Assembly: GCA_037127255.1 (NCBI GenBank)
Contig: JBANSL010000009.1
Location: forward strand, 988,001-1,052,000
Origin: Persicaria tinctoria
Taxonomy: Eukaryota; Streptophyta; Magnoliopsida; Caryophyllales; Polygonaceae
DNA: 64,000 bases
Reading direction: 5' to 3'
Position numbers and translations under genes: made by a program. The notes beneath the pieces were generated by a model. The model did not search any database, had not been told where the DNA came from, and saw nothing but the letters and a program-made list of their open reading frames with translations. Below, piece after piece: positions 63,979-64,000 of this stretch (the stretch's first letter is position 1; every line of letters starts with the position of its first letter).

Positions 63979-64000
63979 CGAGGAAGAGGGATCTGATGTA

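Overview
This window is repeat-dense, probably heterochromatic DNA of a land plant, most likely a eudicot. The evidence is a decayed PPR-DYW gene, a Stowaway MITE, a CACTA element, and many Ty3/gypsy and Ty1/copia LTR retrotransposons carrying plant tRNA-Asp or initiator-Met primer-binding sites. I cannot name the species. I see no intact host gene and no reverse transcriptase anywhere in the 64 kb.

Layout. (1) 1-18458: two related Athila-like, non-autonomous gypsy elements. A (1-2803) is decayed. B (2804-18458) has gag, a DLGAS protease and an integrase C-terminal-like domain but no RT, RNase H or integrase core. A third element, C (10103-16684, TSD ACGAG), is nested in B's 3' LTR. C has a different ORF, and its 5' LTR carries a Stowaway MITE. 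(2) 18459-43702: an inverted LTR fragment, then the 3' half of element D. D is interrupted by F (21771-41772, TSD CAAGT), probably a solo LTR of about 2.4 kb. F is interrupted by E (22209-28274, TSD GTGAA), a gypsy-type element with a gag-like ORF. This block was duplicated twice in tandem through short microhomologies, and the middle E copy has collapsed to a recombinant solo LTR. (3) 43703-48264: spacer, then copia element G, broken and carrying a CACTA element H. (4) 48265-50846: a PPR-DYW pseudogene. (5) 50847-58446: a minus-strand LTR fragment and a SIRE-like copia element J, which is interrupted by a 2.1-kb B-family solo LTR (minus) and a 1.2-kb E-related solo LTR (plus). (6) 58447-64000: an LTR with an initiator-Met primer site (K), then a minus-strand B-family element I that runs off the right edge.

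How the parts relate. B, C, D, E and I differ in coding content but share apparent replication signals. B, C and E have the same tRNA-Asp primer site. All five have a repeated 3' module: a perfect hairpin with an AGGA loop followed by AAGYATGGGGT, present once after the coding region and once at the 3' polypurine tract. The stems differ between sites while pairing is kept. B, C, D and I share two more hairpins in the 3' noncoding region with compensatory stem changes. E has a four-fold hairpin array with an invariant 16-nt loop. The B/C/D/I family also carries arrays of a palindromic TCGA-NN-TCGA motif in both LTRs and coding sequence. I read this as a family of parasites of one absent autonomous Athila-like element, held together by RNA and DNA cis-signals. 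That reading is inference; the motifs are directly visible.
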